Source: Aquipseudomonas alcaligenes MRY13-0052
GTDB lineage: Bacteria; Pseudomonadota; Gammaproteobacteria; Pseudomonadales; Pseudomonadaceae
Direction of reading: 5' to 3'
Assembly (NCBI GenBank): GCA_000474255.1
Contig: BATO01000057.1
Location: forward strand, 1 to 41,872
Length of the DNA: 41,872 nt
Shown here: positions 1 to 8,788 of the stretch, piece by piece
Position numbering within the stretch: the stretch's first letter is position 1
Layout: each line of letters opens with the position of its first letter
Made by a program: the position numbers and the translations under genes
The notes under the pieces: model-generated
The model's database searches: none
Seen by the model: the letters and a program-made list of their open reading frames with translations, nothing else
Told to the model about the DNA's origin: nothing

Positions 1-1
1 C

Positions 2-2917
2 CTGAGCATCGCCAGCGACGCCAACCTCGGCGCCGGGGCGCTCAACCTGGCCAACGGCACCACCCTGCAGATCACCGGCAACACCACCCTCGACAACGCC
101 CTGGCGCTGACCGGCCTGGTGACCGTCAATGCCGGCGCTGCGGCCACCCTGTCCGGCACCATCAGCGGTACCGGCAGCCTGATCAAGGCCGGCGCCAGCA
201 ACCTGACCCTGTCCGGCAGCAACACCAACAGCGGCACCACCACCGTCTCCGCCGGCACCCTGGTGGTCGACGGCAGCACCGCCAGCGCCACCACCGTGGC
301 CAACGGGGCGACCCTGGCCGGCAGCGGCACCCTGGGCGGCGACGTCGTCGTGCAGAGCGGCGGCACCCTGTCCCCGGGCGGCGCGGGCGTCGCCATCCTG
401 ACCGTCAACGGCAACCTGACGCTGGCCTCGGGCAGCACCCTGGCCCTGGACATCAACGGCACCACCGCCGGCACCGGCTACGACCGGGTGGTGGTCAACG
501 GCACCGTCGACGTCTCCGGCGCCGCCCTGGCGGTCACCCATGGCTACGCGGCCGGCAGTGGCGACAGCTACACGGTGATCGTCAACGACGCCGCCGATGC
601 CGTGGCCGGCACCTTCAGCGGCGTCAGCGAGGGCGGCACGTTCAACGCCGCCGGCAACGGCACCCAGCTGACCACCAGCTACATCGGCGGCAGCGGCAAC
701 GACCTGTCCCTGACCGCGCCCATCGCCCCGACCGTCACCAGCGTCTCGTCCAGCACCGCCAACGGCACCTACAAGATCGGCGATGTCATCACCGTCACCG
801 TGCGCTTCGATTCGGCGGTCAACGTCACCGGCACCCCGACCCTGACCCTGGAGACCGGTGCCACCGACCGGGTGCTCAACTACGTGTCCGGCTCGGGCTC
901 CGACACCCTGAGCTTCACCTACACCGTGCAGGCCGGCGACAGCTCCGCCGACCTCGACTACGCCTCCACCTCGGCCCTGAGCCTCAATGGCGGCACCATC
1001 AAGGACGGTGCCAACCAGAACGCCATCCTCACCCTGGCCACCCCCGGTGCGGCAGGCTCCCTGGGCGCCAACAAGGCCCTGGTGGTGGACGGTGTGCGCC
1101 CGGCGGCCACCAGCATCACCCTCAGCGACACCAACCTGCGCATCGGCGAGACCGCCACCGTCACCATCACCTTCGCCGAGCAGGTGGTCGGGCTGGACAC
1201 GGCGGACTTCGCGGTGTCCGGCGGCTCGCTCTCGGGCCTGGGCACCAGCGATGGCGGTCTCACCTGGACCGCCACCTTCACTCCGAGCGCCAACGTCAGC
1301 GGCGCCACCAACATCATCACCCTGAACAATTCCGGGGTGATGGACCTGGCGGGCAACATCGGCAGCGGCAGCACCGACTCGGGCAACTACGCCATCGACA
1401 CCCAGCGCCCGACGGCCACCATCGTGGTCACCGACACGACGCTGAAGGCCGGGCAGACCACCACCGTCACCATCACCTTCAACGAGGCGGTGACCGGGCT
1501 GACCACGGCGGACTTCAGCGTGGAAAACGGCACCCTGAGCGGCCTCAGCAGCAGTGACGGCGGCATCACCTGGACGGCGACCCTGACGCCGAGCGCCAAT
1601 GTCACCGACACCAGCAACCTGATCACCCTGGACAACACCGGCTACACCGACCTGGCAGGCAACGCCGGCCTCGGCAGCACCGACTCCAACAACTACGCCA
1701 TCGACAGCCTGGCGCCGGCGGTGACCTCGGTCACGGTCCCGGCCAACGGCACCTACGGTTCTGGCCAGAACCTCGACTTCACCGTCAACTTCGGCGAGGC
1801 CGTCACCGTCGATACCCTCGGTGGCATGCCGCGTCTGGTCATCACCCTGGACACCGGCGGCACCGCCTACGCCGAGTACCTGAGCGGCAGCGGCACCACC
1901 GCACTGGTGTTCCGCCTGGTGGTCACCAGTGGCCAGGCCGATGCCAACGGCATCAGCGTCGGCGGCGCCCTCCAGGCCAACGGCGGCACCCTGCGCGACG
2001 CCGCCGGCAACGACGTGGTGACCACGCTCAACAGCGTCGGTGATACCAGCGCCGTGCTGGTGGATGCAGTGGCTCCCCGGGTTACCGATATCGCCCTGGA
2101 CGGCACCTCGCCCACCACCAACAGCTCGGTGAGCTTCACCGTCACCTTCAGCGAAGACGTCACCGGGCTCGACCTGGCCGACTTCAACCTGCTTACCGGT
2201 GGCAGCGTCAGCGGCACCCTGCAGTCCCTCGTGCAACTGACCGGCAACACCTGGCGTGTCACCGTCAGCGGCATCACCGGTCAGGGCAGCCTGGGCCTGT
2301 CGCTGCCGGCCATCGCCAGCGGTGTCGCCGACGGTCAGGGCAACGCCATGGTGGATTCCTACTCCACCATCGGCTACCAGATCGGCTCCCTGGACAACGG
2401 CGACCCGGAGTTCCGCGCCAACCCGCCGGTGACCACACCGATCGAGACCCCTGCGCCGCTGCAGCCCACCGTGCCCAGCGCGCCGCCGCCCTCGACCACC
2501 ACCTCGCCGCTGATCCCGCCGCCGCTGTTCGAACAGCCGACCCTGGGCAGCGGTATTCCTACCGTGGGCAACATCTTCATCAACAACGGTGCCCTGGCAC
2601 CCAGCTTCATCGCCCAGGTGTTCGCCAGCAGCGACAGCAGTAGCGACGGTGGCGGCGCAGGCTTCCTCGGTTTCGGTGGCGGGGATGGCGGCGTGTTCGG
2701 CGCCAGCACCTTCTCCGGCCTGTTCAGCAAGGACAAGCCCCAGGAGAGCAACGAGAAGATCTTCGACAAGCAACGTGGCAATGGGCAGGGCGGGCGCAGC
2801 TTCGGCGCGCCGACCCTGGGCCAGCAGCTGCATGAGATGAAGGAAGCCGAGCAGCGCCAGGTGCGTCAGCTGGCACAGGCCCTGGGGCAGGTCGCGGGGA
2901 CGGCCGCCCAGGGTTGA
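2..2917 (+). CDS. Large Ig-like / beta-strand-repeat adhesin, C-terminal part (5' truncated by window edge)
   Basis: The reading frame is open from the first bases of the window, so the N-terminus lies upstream. The visible part (about 971 residues) starts with Gly/Thr/Asn-rich autotransporter-associated beta-strand repeats (motifs such as SGTTTVSAGTL and GTLSPGG). It is followed by several bacterial Ig-like domains, of which two adjacent ones are near duplicates (each ending DLAGN...GSTDS.NYAID). A Pro/Thr-rich linker (PIETPAPLQPTVPSAPPP) leads to a Gly/Ser-rich stretch and a charged C-terminus rich in Gln and Lys. No C-terminal beta-barrel and no RTX nonapeptides are visible. The TolC-like gene immediately downstream suggests export by a type I machinery whose ABC and adaptor genes would lie upstream or elsewhere; this is inference. 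Likely a surface or biofilm adhesin. Confidence 0.75.
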   Translation: MSIASDANLGAGALNLANGTTLQITGNTTLDNALALTGLVTVNAGAAATLSGTISGTGSLIKAGASNLTLSGSNTNSGTTTVSAGTLVVDGSTASATTVANGATLAGSGTLGGDVVVQSGGTLSPGGAGVAILTVNGNLTLASGSTLALDINGTTAGTGYDRVVVNGTVDVSGAALAVTHGYAAGSGDSYTVIVNDAADAVAGTFSGVSEGGTFNAAGNGTQLTTSYIGGSGNDLSLTAPIAPTVTSVSSSTANGTYKIGDVITVTVRFDSAVNVTGTPTLTLETGATDRVLNYVSGSGSDTLSFTYTVQAGDSSADLDYASTSALSLNGGTIKDGANQNAILTLATPGAAGSLGANKALVVDGVRPAATSITLSDTNLRIGETATVTITFAEQVVGLDTADFAVSGGSLSGLGTSDGGLTWTATFTPSANVSGATNIITLNNSGVMDLAGNIGSGSTDSGNYAIDTQRPTATIVVTDTTLKAGQTTTVTITFNEAVTGLTTADFSVENGTLSGLSSSDGGITWTATLTPSANVTDTSNLITLDNTGYTDLAGNAGLGSTDSNNYAIDSLAPAVTSVTVPANGTYGSGQNLDFTVNFGEAVTVDTLGGMPRLVITLDTGGTAYAEYLSGSGTTALVFRLVVTSGQADANGISVGGALQANGGTLRDAAGNDVVTTLNSVGDTSAVLVDAVAPRVTDIALDGTSPTTNSSVSFTVTFSEDVTGLDLADFNLLTGGSVSGTLQSLVQLTGNTWRVTVSGITGQGSLGLSLPAIASGVADGQGNAMVDSYSTIGYQIGSLDNGDPEFRANPPVTTPIETPAPLQPTVPSAPPPSTTTSPLIPPPLFEQPTLGSGIPTVGNIFINNGALAPSFIAQVFASSDSSSDGGGAGFLGFGGGDGGVFGASTFSGLFSKDKPQESNEKIFDKQRGNGQGGRSFGAPTLGQQLHEMKEAEQRQVRQLAQALGQVAGTAAQG

Positions 2918-2967
2918 AACGATTTGGGCATATCCAAACACCAGCCGTACCAGGGGGCGGCACAAGG

Positions 2968-4464
2968 ATGACCAACAATTACAAAGCGTTTGCGGCCAGT
3001 TTGCTGGCCTTGGCAATCAGTGGCTGCGCCGTTACCAGCCAACCCATCGACAAGAGCGTGAGCGAGGAACGTGCGCGCACCGACCTGCAGACCATGTTCC
3101 AGGGCCAGGAGCCGCTGTCCGGCCCGCTGACCCTGCACCAGGCCATGGCCCGTGCGGTGAAGTACAACCTCGAGGCGCGCCTGAAGGTGATGGAGCAGGC
3201 CATGGCCGAGCGTCAGCTCGACCTCGCCAGCTTCGACATGCTGCCGCGCATGGCACTGTCCGCCGGCTACGCCGGGCGCAACAACGTCAGCGCCTCCAGC
3301 AGCCAGAGCATCGAGACCGGCACCCAGTCCCTGGAACCGTCCACCTCGCAAGACCGCGACCGCGGCGTGGCTGACCTGACCATGGTGTGGAACGTGCTCG
3401 ACTTCGGCGTCGCCTACGTCAGCGCCAAGCAGCAGGCCGACCAGCGCCTGATCGTCGAAGAACGCCGCCGCAAGGTCATCCACACCATCACCCAGGACGT
3501 GCGCTCCGCCTACTGGCGCGCCGTGGCGGCCGAGCGCCTGCTCAAGCAGATCGACAGCCTCATGGGCCGCGTGGAGCAGGCCCGCGAGAACAGCCGCCAC
3601 ATGAGTAACCAGCGCATCGGCGATGCCGTGCAGGTGCTGGCTTATCAGCGGGCGCTGATCGAAGCCACGCGCCAGTTGGAAGACCAGCGCCGCGCCCTGA
3701 CCCTGGCCAAGACCGAACTGGCCGCGCTGATCAACCTGCCGCTGAGCACCAGCTACCAGCTGGCCTCCACCGAGGGCTACAGCGTGCCCGAGCTGAAGGT
3801 CGACTTCACCCGCCTGGAGCAGCAGGCCCTGGCCAGCCGCCCCGAGCTGCGCGAGCAGGACTACCAGGCGCGCATCAGTGCCGCCGAAACCCGCAAGGCC
3901 ATGCTGCGCCTGCTGCCCGGCCTGGAGTTCTCCGCCGGCGGCCACTACGACAGCAACAGCTTCCTGGTGAACCAGAGCTGGGCCGACTACGGCGTGAAGG
4001 TCACCTGGAACCTGTTCAACGTGCTCTCGGCACCGGCGGCCATCGATGTCGCCAAGGCCGGGCAGAAAGTCGCCGATGCCCGTCGCCAGGCGATGTCCAT
4101 GGCGGTGCTAGCCCAGCTGTACGTGGCCAACGCCAACTTCCACGAGGCCCAGCGCCAGTTCCAGACCAGCCAGCAACTGGCCGACCTGGACGGGCAGATC
4201 GCCGAGCAATTGCGCAACCGCTACAGCACCCAGAGCATCGGCGAGCTGGAACTGATCCAGGGCGAGCTGAACACCCTGCAGGCGCAGCTCAAGCGTGACC
4301 TGTCCTATGCCGACCTGCGCAACGCCTACAGCCAGCTGTTCATCAGCGCCGGTGTCGACCCGCTGCCGGACGCACTGCCGGACGCCAACCTCTCCACCAT
4401 CGCCGGGGCCTTGGCCAACAGCGAATCGCGTTGGGAAAACGGGGATATCGGCACCGCGAAGTAA
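2968..4464 (+). CDS. TolC-family outer membrane efflux/secretion lipoprotein
   Basis: A 498-residue protein. An earlier TTG at 2914 would overlap the adhesin stop, but the ATG at 2968 gives a clean lipoprotein signal (MTNNYKAFAASLLALAISGC, lipobox AISGC), so I prefer it. The body is helical and Gln/Ala/Leu-rich with the duplicated TolC/OEP pattern: an LHQAMARAVKYNLEARL segment near residue 50, the YWRAVAAERLLKQID coiled coil, then the second half (ELREQDYQARISAAETRKAM, GVKVTWNLFNVLSAPAAI). It follows the adhesin by 50 bases on the same strand and is closed by a strong terminator, so the two are probably co-transcribed. It is likely the outer membrane channel for export of that adhesin, by analogy with adhesin/TolC operons such as lap or bap loci. 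A drug-efflux role cannot be excluded from sequence alone. Confidence 0.85.
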   Translation: MTNNYKAFAASLLALAISGCAVTSQPIDKSVSEERARTDLQTMFQGQEPLSGPLTLHQAMARAVKYNLEARLKVMEQAMAERQLDLASFDMLPRMALSAGYAGRNNVSASSSQSIETGTQSLEPSTSQDRDRGVADLTMVWNVLDFGVAYVSAKQQADQRLIVEERRRKVIHTITQDVRSAYWRAVAAERLLKQIDSLMGRVEQARENSRHMSNQRIGDAVQVLAYQRALIEATRQLEDQRRALTLAKTELAALINLPLSTSYQLASTEGYSVPELKVDFTRLEQQALASRPELREQDYQARISAAETRKAMLRLLPGLEFSAGGHYDSNSFLVNQSWADYGVKVTWNLFNVLSAPAAIDVAKAGQKVADARRQAMSMAVLAQLYVANANFHEAQRQFQTSQQLADLDGQIAEQLRNRYSTQSIGELELIQGELNTLQAQLKRDLSYADLRNAYSQLFISAGVDPLPDALPDANLSTIAGALANSESRWENGDIGTAK

Positions 4465-4482
4465 GCTTCGCGGTTCGATGGG

Positions 4483-4507
4483 AAAAAGGGGCTTCGGCCC
4501 CTTTTTT
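4483..4507 (+). terminator. Rho-independent terminator after the TolC-like gene
   Basis: A-tract plus GGGGC, TTCG tetraloop, GCCCC and a run of T: a 10-bp stem (AAAAAGGGGC/GCCCCTTTTT) with a stable UUCG loop, 18 bases after the stop codon. Textbook intrinsic terminator. Confidence 0.92.
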
Positions 4508-4535
4508 CATGGGCAAAAAACCGGATCGGTTGCGC

Positions 4536-4594
4536 GTAGGGCGGGTGAAACCCGACGGGTTCGGCAGCGTGCCCTCGCGGGCTGCACCCGCCCT
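4536..4594 (+). repeat. GTAG-headed REP-like inverted repeat
   Basis: GTAG followed by GGCGGGTGAAACCC and, about 45 bases further on, the complementary CACCCGCC. A closely similar element begins at 16701. It belongs to the GTAG-plus-hairpin type recognised by RAYT proteins; see the RAYT gene near 32.0-32.6 kb. Confidence 0.55.
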
Positions 4595-4677
4595 GCGGGG
4601 CGGTGTGCATGCTGGCGACCCTTGGCGTTTGGGGGAGGGGCGACGCTGGGCTTGTGCCCAGGCGCCAACCCGAGGGC

Positions 4678-4902
4678 TCAGTGAACGCTCTGCGCCTGCT
4701 CTTCGAACAGCCGCTGGGCGGTGCTCAGGCGTTCCAGCTCGCGGCGGACCATGGCGGCGTATTCCGGCGGCTTGAGCTGGTACAGCTCGGTGGCGACCCA
4801 GGCCAGCCAGCGCGGGCCAAGGGCCGCGCGCTGGTCCAGCAGGCGCAGCGCGTCGGCGAGGGCGCGCTCGGCGTTGTCCTGGTGGAAGCGTTCGCGGCCC
4901 AC
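4678..4902 (-). CDS. Small hypothetical protein, distal to the YebC-family gene
   Basis: A GTG codon four bases after the YebC-family stop opens a 74-residue frame (MGRERFHQDNAERALADALR ... to stop). It is predicted helical and amphipathic, rich in Leu, Ala, Arg and Glu, with aromatic and proline residues around LYQLKPPEYAAMV that look like a real folded protein rather than an antisense shadow. No ATG is available and the ribosome site is weak, so translation is probably coupled to the upstream gene. Function unknown; I do not recognise the family. Confidence 0.55.
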   Translation of the reverse strand: MGRERFHQDNAERALADALRLLDQRAALGPRWLAWVATELYQLKPPEYAAMVRRELERLSTAQRLFEEQAQSVH

Positions 4903-4906
4903 GGGG

Positions 4907-5608
4907 TCAGTTGGCCTGCAGGCCGACGTAGATGTTCTGCACGTCGTCGTGGTTGTCGAGGGCGTCGAGGAAGGCTTCGACTTCTTCCAGCTCGGCACCG
5001 GACAGCGCGACCGGGTTCTTCGCCTTGTAGCCCAGGTTGGCCGACGCCACGGTGAAGCCGAACTCCGGCAGTGCCTTGCACACGGCGTCCAGGTCGGTGG
5101 GGTCGGTGTAGAAGGTGGCGCCTTCGTCACCGGTTTCGAAGTCCTGGGCGCCGGCTTCGATGGCAGCCAGTTCCGGGTCCGCATCGGCGCTGGCCGGTTC
5201 GGCCTCGATCATGCCCAGGTGGTCGAAGTCCCAGGACACCGAGCCGGAGGTGCCCAGCTGGCCCTTGCGGAACAGCACGCGGATCTCGGCGACGGTGCGG
5301 TTAAGGTTGTCGGTCAGGCACTCGACGATCACCGGCACGCGGTGCGGGGCGAAACCTTCGTAGAGGGTGCGCTCGTAGTTGACCACTTCACCGGTGAGGC
5401 CGGCGCCTTTCTTGATGGCGCGCTCCAGGGTGTCCTTGGGCATCGAGGCCTTCTTGGCCTGATGCACGGCAAGGCGCAGCTTGGGGTTCATGTCCGGGTC
5501 GGCGCCGTTACGGGCGGCGATCATGATTTCCTTCACCAGCTTGCCGAAGATCTTCCCTCGGGCGTTGGCGGCGGCTTCTTTAGGTTTGGCTTTCCACTGG
5601 GCGCCCAT
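4907..5608 (-). CDS. YebC/PmpR-family protein
   Basis: A 233-residue protein. The ATG at 5608 ([20 protein letters not shown]) matches the family N-terminus and is preceded by GAGAGAAA. Family hallmarks are present: the Lys/Ala-rich first segment ending [22 protein letters not shown], the core [19 protein letters not shown], the [23 protein letters not shown] segment, and the acidic third domain ending [20 protein letters not shown]. YebC proteins have been described as DNA-binding regulators and, more recently, as ribosome-associated factors that help translate proline stretches. The sequence does not say which applies here. Many pseudomonads carry two paralogues; this one is not next to ruvC, so it is probably the second (YeeN-like) copy. 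Confidence 0.9.
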   Translation of the reverse strand: MGAQWKAKPKEAAANARGKIFGKLVKEIMIAARNGADPDMNPKLRLAVHQAKKASMPKDTLERAIKKGAGLTGEVVNYERTLYEGFAPHRVPVIVECLTDNLNRTVAEIRVLFRKGQLGTSGSVSWDFDHLGMIEAEPASADADPELAAIEAGAQDFETGDEGATFYTDPTDLDAVCKALPEFGFTVASANLGYKAKNPVALSGAELEEVEAFLDALDNHDDVQNIYVGLQAN

Positions 5609-5698
5609 GGCGTTTCTCTCGCAGGTTGCACGGGGAGCGGGGCGCTGCCCGCTCATGACAGGTGGGCGATTCTACCGGGCAGTCGGGGGCGCCTGCCA

Positions 5699-5740
5699 GT
5701 TGCGGCGCCGGTTGGTGGGGGCGCACCCCGGCGCCGCAAC
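5699..5740. repeat. Perfect 13-bp inverted repeat
   Basis: GTTGCGGCGCCGG, a 16-base spacer, then the exact reverse complement CCGGCGCCGCAAC. It lies between the 3' end of the SDR gene and the 5' end of the YebC-family gene, both leftward. It may end SDR transcription, but there is no T-tract, so a factor-dependent terminator or REP-like element is equally possible. Nothing else is evident in the 172-base gap. Confidence 0.6.
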
Positions 5741-5780
5741 CAAACCACGTGGAAAGTCACCGAGCGCAGGCACTTTCCAT

Positions 5781-6569
<789 letters not shown>

Positions 6570-6629
6570 GTTGCCTCCGTGGGTTGAGGGAGCGGTACTT
6601 GGGTATAGACGCTTTCCTCGCTCCGCGCC

Positions 6630-6651
6630 GTAGCCCGGGCTTCAGCCCGGG
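6630..6651 (+). repeat. GTAG-headed REP hairpin
   Basis: GTAG followed by a perfect stem CCCGGGC, TTCA loop, GCCCGGG. Same head and loop as the elements at 7828-7849 and 11323-11344, with stem sequence varying between copies. Confidence 0.7.
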
Positions 6652-6684
6652 AATACCAGGATTTGCGCCGGGCACGGCTGCCGG

Positions 6685-7266
6685 TCAGATCCGCCCCGCC
6701 AGTTGGCGCGCATCCTCCAGCCAGCCGGCCAGGCGTGCCTCGCTGGCGCCGCGTATCGGCCCCAGCGGCAGCGTGCGCACCGGGTTGATGCCGCAGAATT
6801 TCAGGGTGGTGCGCTCCATCTGGTTCAGCCCGGGAGCGCGGTAGACCCAGCGGAAGTACCAGGGCGGCGTGTCGAGGGGGACCAGTTGGTGCGCCGAGCG
6901 GCCCTTGAGCAGCTGTGCCGGGAAGGGGTTGCCCTTGCGGTAGGCGAAGGCGAAGCCCGGCAGCAGGATGCGGTCGAGAAAGCCCTTGAACAGCGCTGGC
7001 ACACCGCCCCACCAGATGGGGTAGACGAAGCACAGGTGCTCGGCCCAGGTGATCAGCTCCTGGGCGCGGAGCAGGTCCGGCTCCAGTGGCTGGATGCGCC
7101 GGTAACCCTCGTGGAGGATGGGGTCGAAATCCAGCTGGTGCAGGCACAGCGTGCGCACCTCGTGACCTGCCGCCTGAGCCGCCTGTGCATAACCCTGCGC
7201 CAGTGCTGCGCAGTAGCTCTCGCCCGAGGGATGCCCGAGTACCACCAGGACGCGTTTCGTTGCCAT
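6685..7266 (-). CDS. NAD(P)H dehydrogenase (quinone) / flavodoxin-like oxidoreductase
   Basis: A 193-residue protein. The start is the ATG at 7266 (MATKRVLVVLGHPSGESYC), preceded by AGGTGG. The flavodoxin-2 fold of NQO1/KefF/MdaB-type reductases is visible: the N-terminal beta strand with phosphate-binding loop LGHPSGESYC, an FVYPIWWGGVPALFKGFLDRILLPGFAF block near residues 80-110 (the flavin/NAD(P)H quinone reductase signature), and LKFCGINPV near residue 158. It probably reduces quinones or electrophiles in the cytoplasm with FMN or FAD. The MerR-type gene 58 bases upstream and the MerR-type operator in that gap indicate inducible control. Confidence 0.88.
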   Translation of the reverse strand: MATKRVLVVLGHPSGESYCAALAQGYAQAAQAAGHEVRTLCLHQLDFDPILHEGYRRIQPLEPDLLRAQELITWAEHLCFVYPIWWGGVPALFKGFLDRILLPGFAFAYRKGNPFPAQLLKGRSAHQLVPLDTPPWYFRWVYRAPGLNQMERTTLKFCGINPVRTLPLGPIRGASEARLAGWLEDARQLAGRI

Positions 7267-7296
7267 GTGCCACCTGCCCATTGAAGGAAAGGCGGC

Positions 7297-7328
7297 AGTC
7301 TGGCGTCTGCCCCTAGGGGCAGAGTCAA
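7297..7328 (-). promoter_or_regulatory. MerR-type promoter/operator for the quinone reductase gene
   Basis: An 18-bp perfect palindrome, TCTGCCCCTAGGGGCAGA, lies at 7306-7323. On the minus strand it overlaps the end of a TTGACT -35 hexamer and fills the spacer before a weak -10 (CCAGAC or CAGACT), giving a 19-20 bp spacer. An overlong spacer filled by a dyad is the hallmark of MerR-activated promoters. It sits between the merR-like stop codon and the reductase start. Confidence 0.65.
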
Positions 7329-7741
7329 GCCTCGTGCAGCAGGGCGCCGCGCTGGGCGGGTTCGGTGGCGCAAAGGGCTTGGCCGGCCTGGGGCTGGCCG
7401 CCGATGCAGGCGTGGATTTCTGCGCCGATACGGCCCAGCTGCGCGTCCAGGCGCTGCAGCCGGCGGATTTCCGCACGCAGGGCGGCGCGTTTGTCCTGCA
7501 GGCGCTGGTACAGCTCGGGCCAGTCGGGCTCTTCGCCACCGGCCAGCAGCGGATGCAGTTCGGCCAGGCGGAAACCCACCGATTGCGCCTGGCGGATCAG
7601 CAGCACCTGCTGCAGGTGGCGCTCGCCATAAACGCGGTAGACGCCCTGGCGCGGCACCGGGCCGAGCAGGCCCTGCTCTTCATACAGGCGGATGGCCTTG
7701 GCGCTGGCGCCGGTGCGGCTGGCGAGTTCGCCGATGTGCAT
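7325..7741 (-). CDS. MerR-family transcriptional regulator
   Basis: A 138-residue protein starting at the ATG at 7741 (MHIGELASRTGASAKAIRLYEEQGLL). The N-terminal winged helix-turn-helix is typical of MerR: IGELASRTG, then IRLYEEQGLLGPVPR, then YRVYGERHLQQVLLIRQAQSVGFRLAEL. It is followed by a long dimerisation helix (residues about 75-115). The short C-terminal part has one Cys in ACIGGQP and one in ALCATEP, so a thiol or electrophile sensor is conceivable, but no metal-binding CxxC is seen. It is co-directional with the quinone reductase gene it presumably controls, and its stop codon overlaps that gene's -35 element. Confidence 0.9.
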   Translation of the reverse strand: MHIGELASRTGASAKAIRLYEEQGLLGPVPRQGVYRVYGERHLQQVLLIRQAQSVGFRLAELHPLLAGGEEPDWPELYQRLQDKRAALRAEIRRLQRLDAQLGRIGAEIHACIGGQPQAGQALCATEPAQRGALLHEA

Positions 7742-7827
7742 GGTGAGCGTCCCTGTGGGAGAGAGAGGGATGACGGTAATGGCTGGCCGCGAGTCGTTCA
7801 ATGGCGGTTTGATGCGGGGATGAAAAC

Positions 7828-7849
7828 GGTGGGCTGAAGCCCACCCTAC
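7828..7849 (-). repeat. GTAG-headed REP hairpin (reverse orientation)
   Basis: GGTGGGC, TGAA loop, GCCCACC, CTAC; on the minus strand this reads GTAG plus stem with a TTCA loop. Stem differs from the 6630 copy while head and loop are kept. Confidence 0.7.
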
Positions 7850-7922
7850 GCCCACCCGCCCAGCCTTTGCCTGCGACCTTGCGGCGCGTGGGGCGGGGCT
7901 CGGCAGTGGCGGGGGCGGTCGC

Positions 7923-7928
7923 TACAAT
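7923..7928 (+). promoter_or_regulatory. Possible -10 element (TACAAT) for the truncated haemoglobin gene
   Basis: TACAAT in the context GCTACAATGCCGCC, 26 bases upstream of the TTG start. The same GCTACAATGCC string precedes the response regulator gene at 39762. No convincing -35 at 17 bp. Confidence 0.25.
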
Positions 7929-7954
7929 GCCGCCTTTTTCGAGGAGTTCGAGCC

Positions 7955-8371
7955 TTGAACACCCCATCCTTTGGCGTCGGTGATGCCTCCTACCAGGCCG
8001 CTGGCGGGATCGACGGCCTGCGCCGCCTGGTTGACGACTTCTATCGCCTGATGGACGAGCTGCCGGAGGCCCGCGACCTGCGCGGCATGCACCCGGAGAG
8101 CCTGGAGCTGTCGCGGGACAAGCTCGCCAGCTTCCTCAGTGGTTGGCTCGGCGGCCCGCGCCTGTTCAGCGAGAAATACGGCTCCATCGCCATTCCCGCC
8201 TTCCACGCCCAATGGCCGATCGACGAAGCCCGCAGCGCCGCCTGGCTGCTGTGCATGGAGCGGGCGATCGCGCTGCAGGGCTACTCCAGCGAATTCGCCG
8301 ACTACCTGCTGGCCCAGCTGCGCATCCCCGCCGAGCGGGTGGTGCAGGCCAGCCGCAACCGCCACGGCTGA
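7955..8371 (+). CDS. Group II truncated haemoglobin
   Basis: A 138-residue globin using a TTG start (MNTPSFGVGDASYQAAGG) with GAGGAG eight bases upstream; no in-frame ATG fits better. Group II (TrHbO-type) features: FYRLMDELPEA on helix B, the FLSGWLGGPRLFSEKYG segment, the proximal histidine in PAFHAQWPID (about residue 84), and the helix-G tryptophan in AAWLLCMERAI (about residue 97). Such globins bind O2 or NO in the cytoplasm and are linked to redox or nitrosative stress handling. The neighbouring genes do not fix the physiological role. Confidence 0.9.
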   Translation: MNTPSFGVGDASYQAAGGIDGLRRLVDDFYRLMDELPEARDLRGMHPESLELSRDKLASFLSGWLGGPRLFSEKYGSIAIPAFHAQWPIDEARSAAWLLCMERAIALQGYSSEFADYLLAQLRIPAERVVQASRNRHG

Positions 8372-8442
8372 CGCTTGCCCGTCATCCTCCGCCATCCATA
8401 CTTGCCCGGGCTGGCCCCGGCCAATTCCCTATCGAGGTTCCC

Positions 8443-8787
8443 ATGAAACCCGTACGCATCGTCGCCCAGTGGGCTGAAGACGAAAGACAGACCCTGGTGA
8501 TCGTCGCCCTGCAGGCCGACGACATGAGCATCGAGAAAACCGTGGAAGCCTTCGGCTACGTGAAAGACTACGACGACGAAGACCGCATGTACGTGCGCTA
8601 CCCCTTCGTGCTGGAGGAATACTCCGAGACCGAGGCACTGATGGACTGGGGCGCCCTGGACGACACCCGCACCCTGATCGACCTCTACGGCCGCCGCATC
8701 GTCCCCGGTGAAGCGCTGATCCGCAACGAACGCGGCGAGCGCTACGACTACCAGGTGGTTTCGGTGGAGCCGTTCGTGCCGGCGTGA
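8443..8787 (+). CDS. Hypothetical acidic protein
   Basis: A 114-residue protein beginning at the ATG at 8443 (MKPVRIVAQWAEDERQTLV), with GAGG six bases upstream. It is acidic and soluble-looking, with no signal peptide or membrane segment and an alternating strand-like pattern (TLVIVALQADD ... ALIRNERGERYDYQVVSVEPFV). It follows the haemoglobin gene by 71 bases on the same strand and may be in its transcript. Family not recognised; gene reality is supported by codon bias and ribosome site. Confidence 0.7.
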   Translation: MKPVRIVAQWAEDERQTLVIVALQADDMSIEKTVEAFGYVKDYDDEDRMYVRYPFVLEEYSETEALMDWGALDDTRTLIDLYGRRIVPGEALIRNERGERYDYQVVSVEPFVPA

Positions 8788-8788
8788 T

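Noticed and set aside
2914-2967. TTG at 2914 as start of the TolC-like gene
   Set aside because: It would place 18 residues (KRFGHIQTPAVPGGGTR) before a perfect lipoprotein signal peptide and overlap the adhesin stop; ATG 2968 is better.
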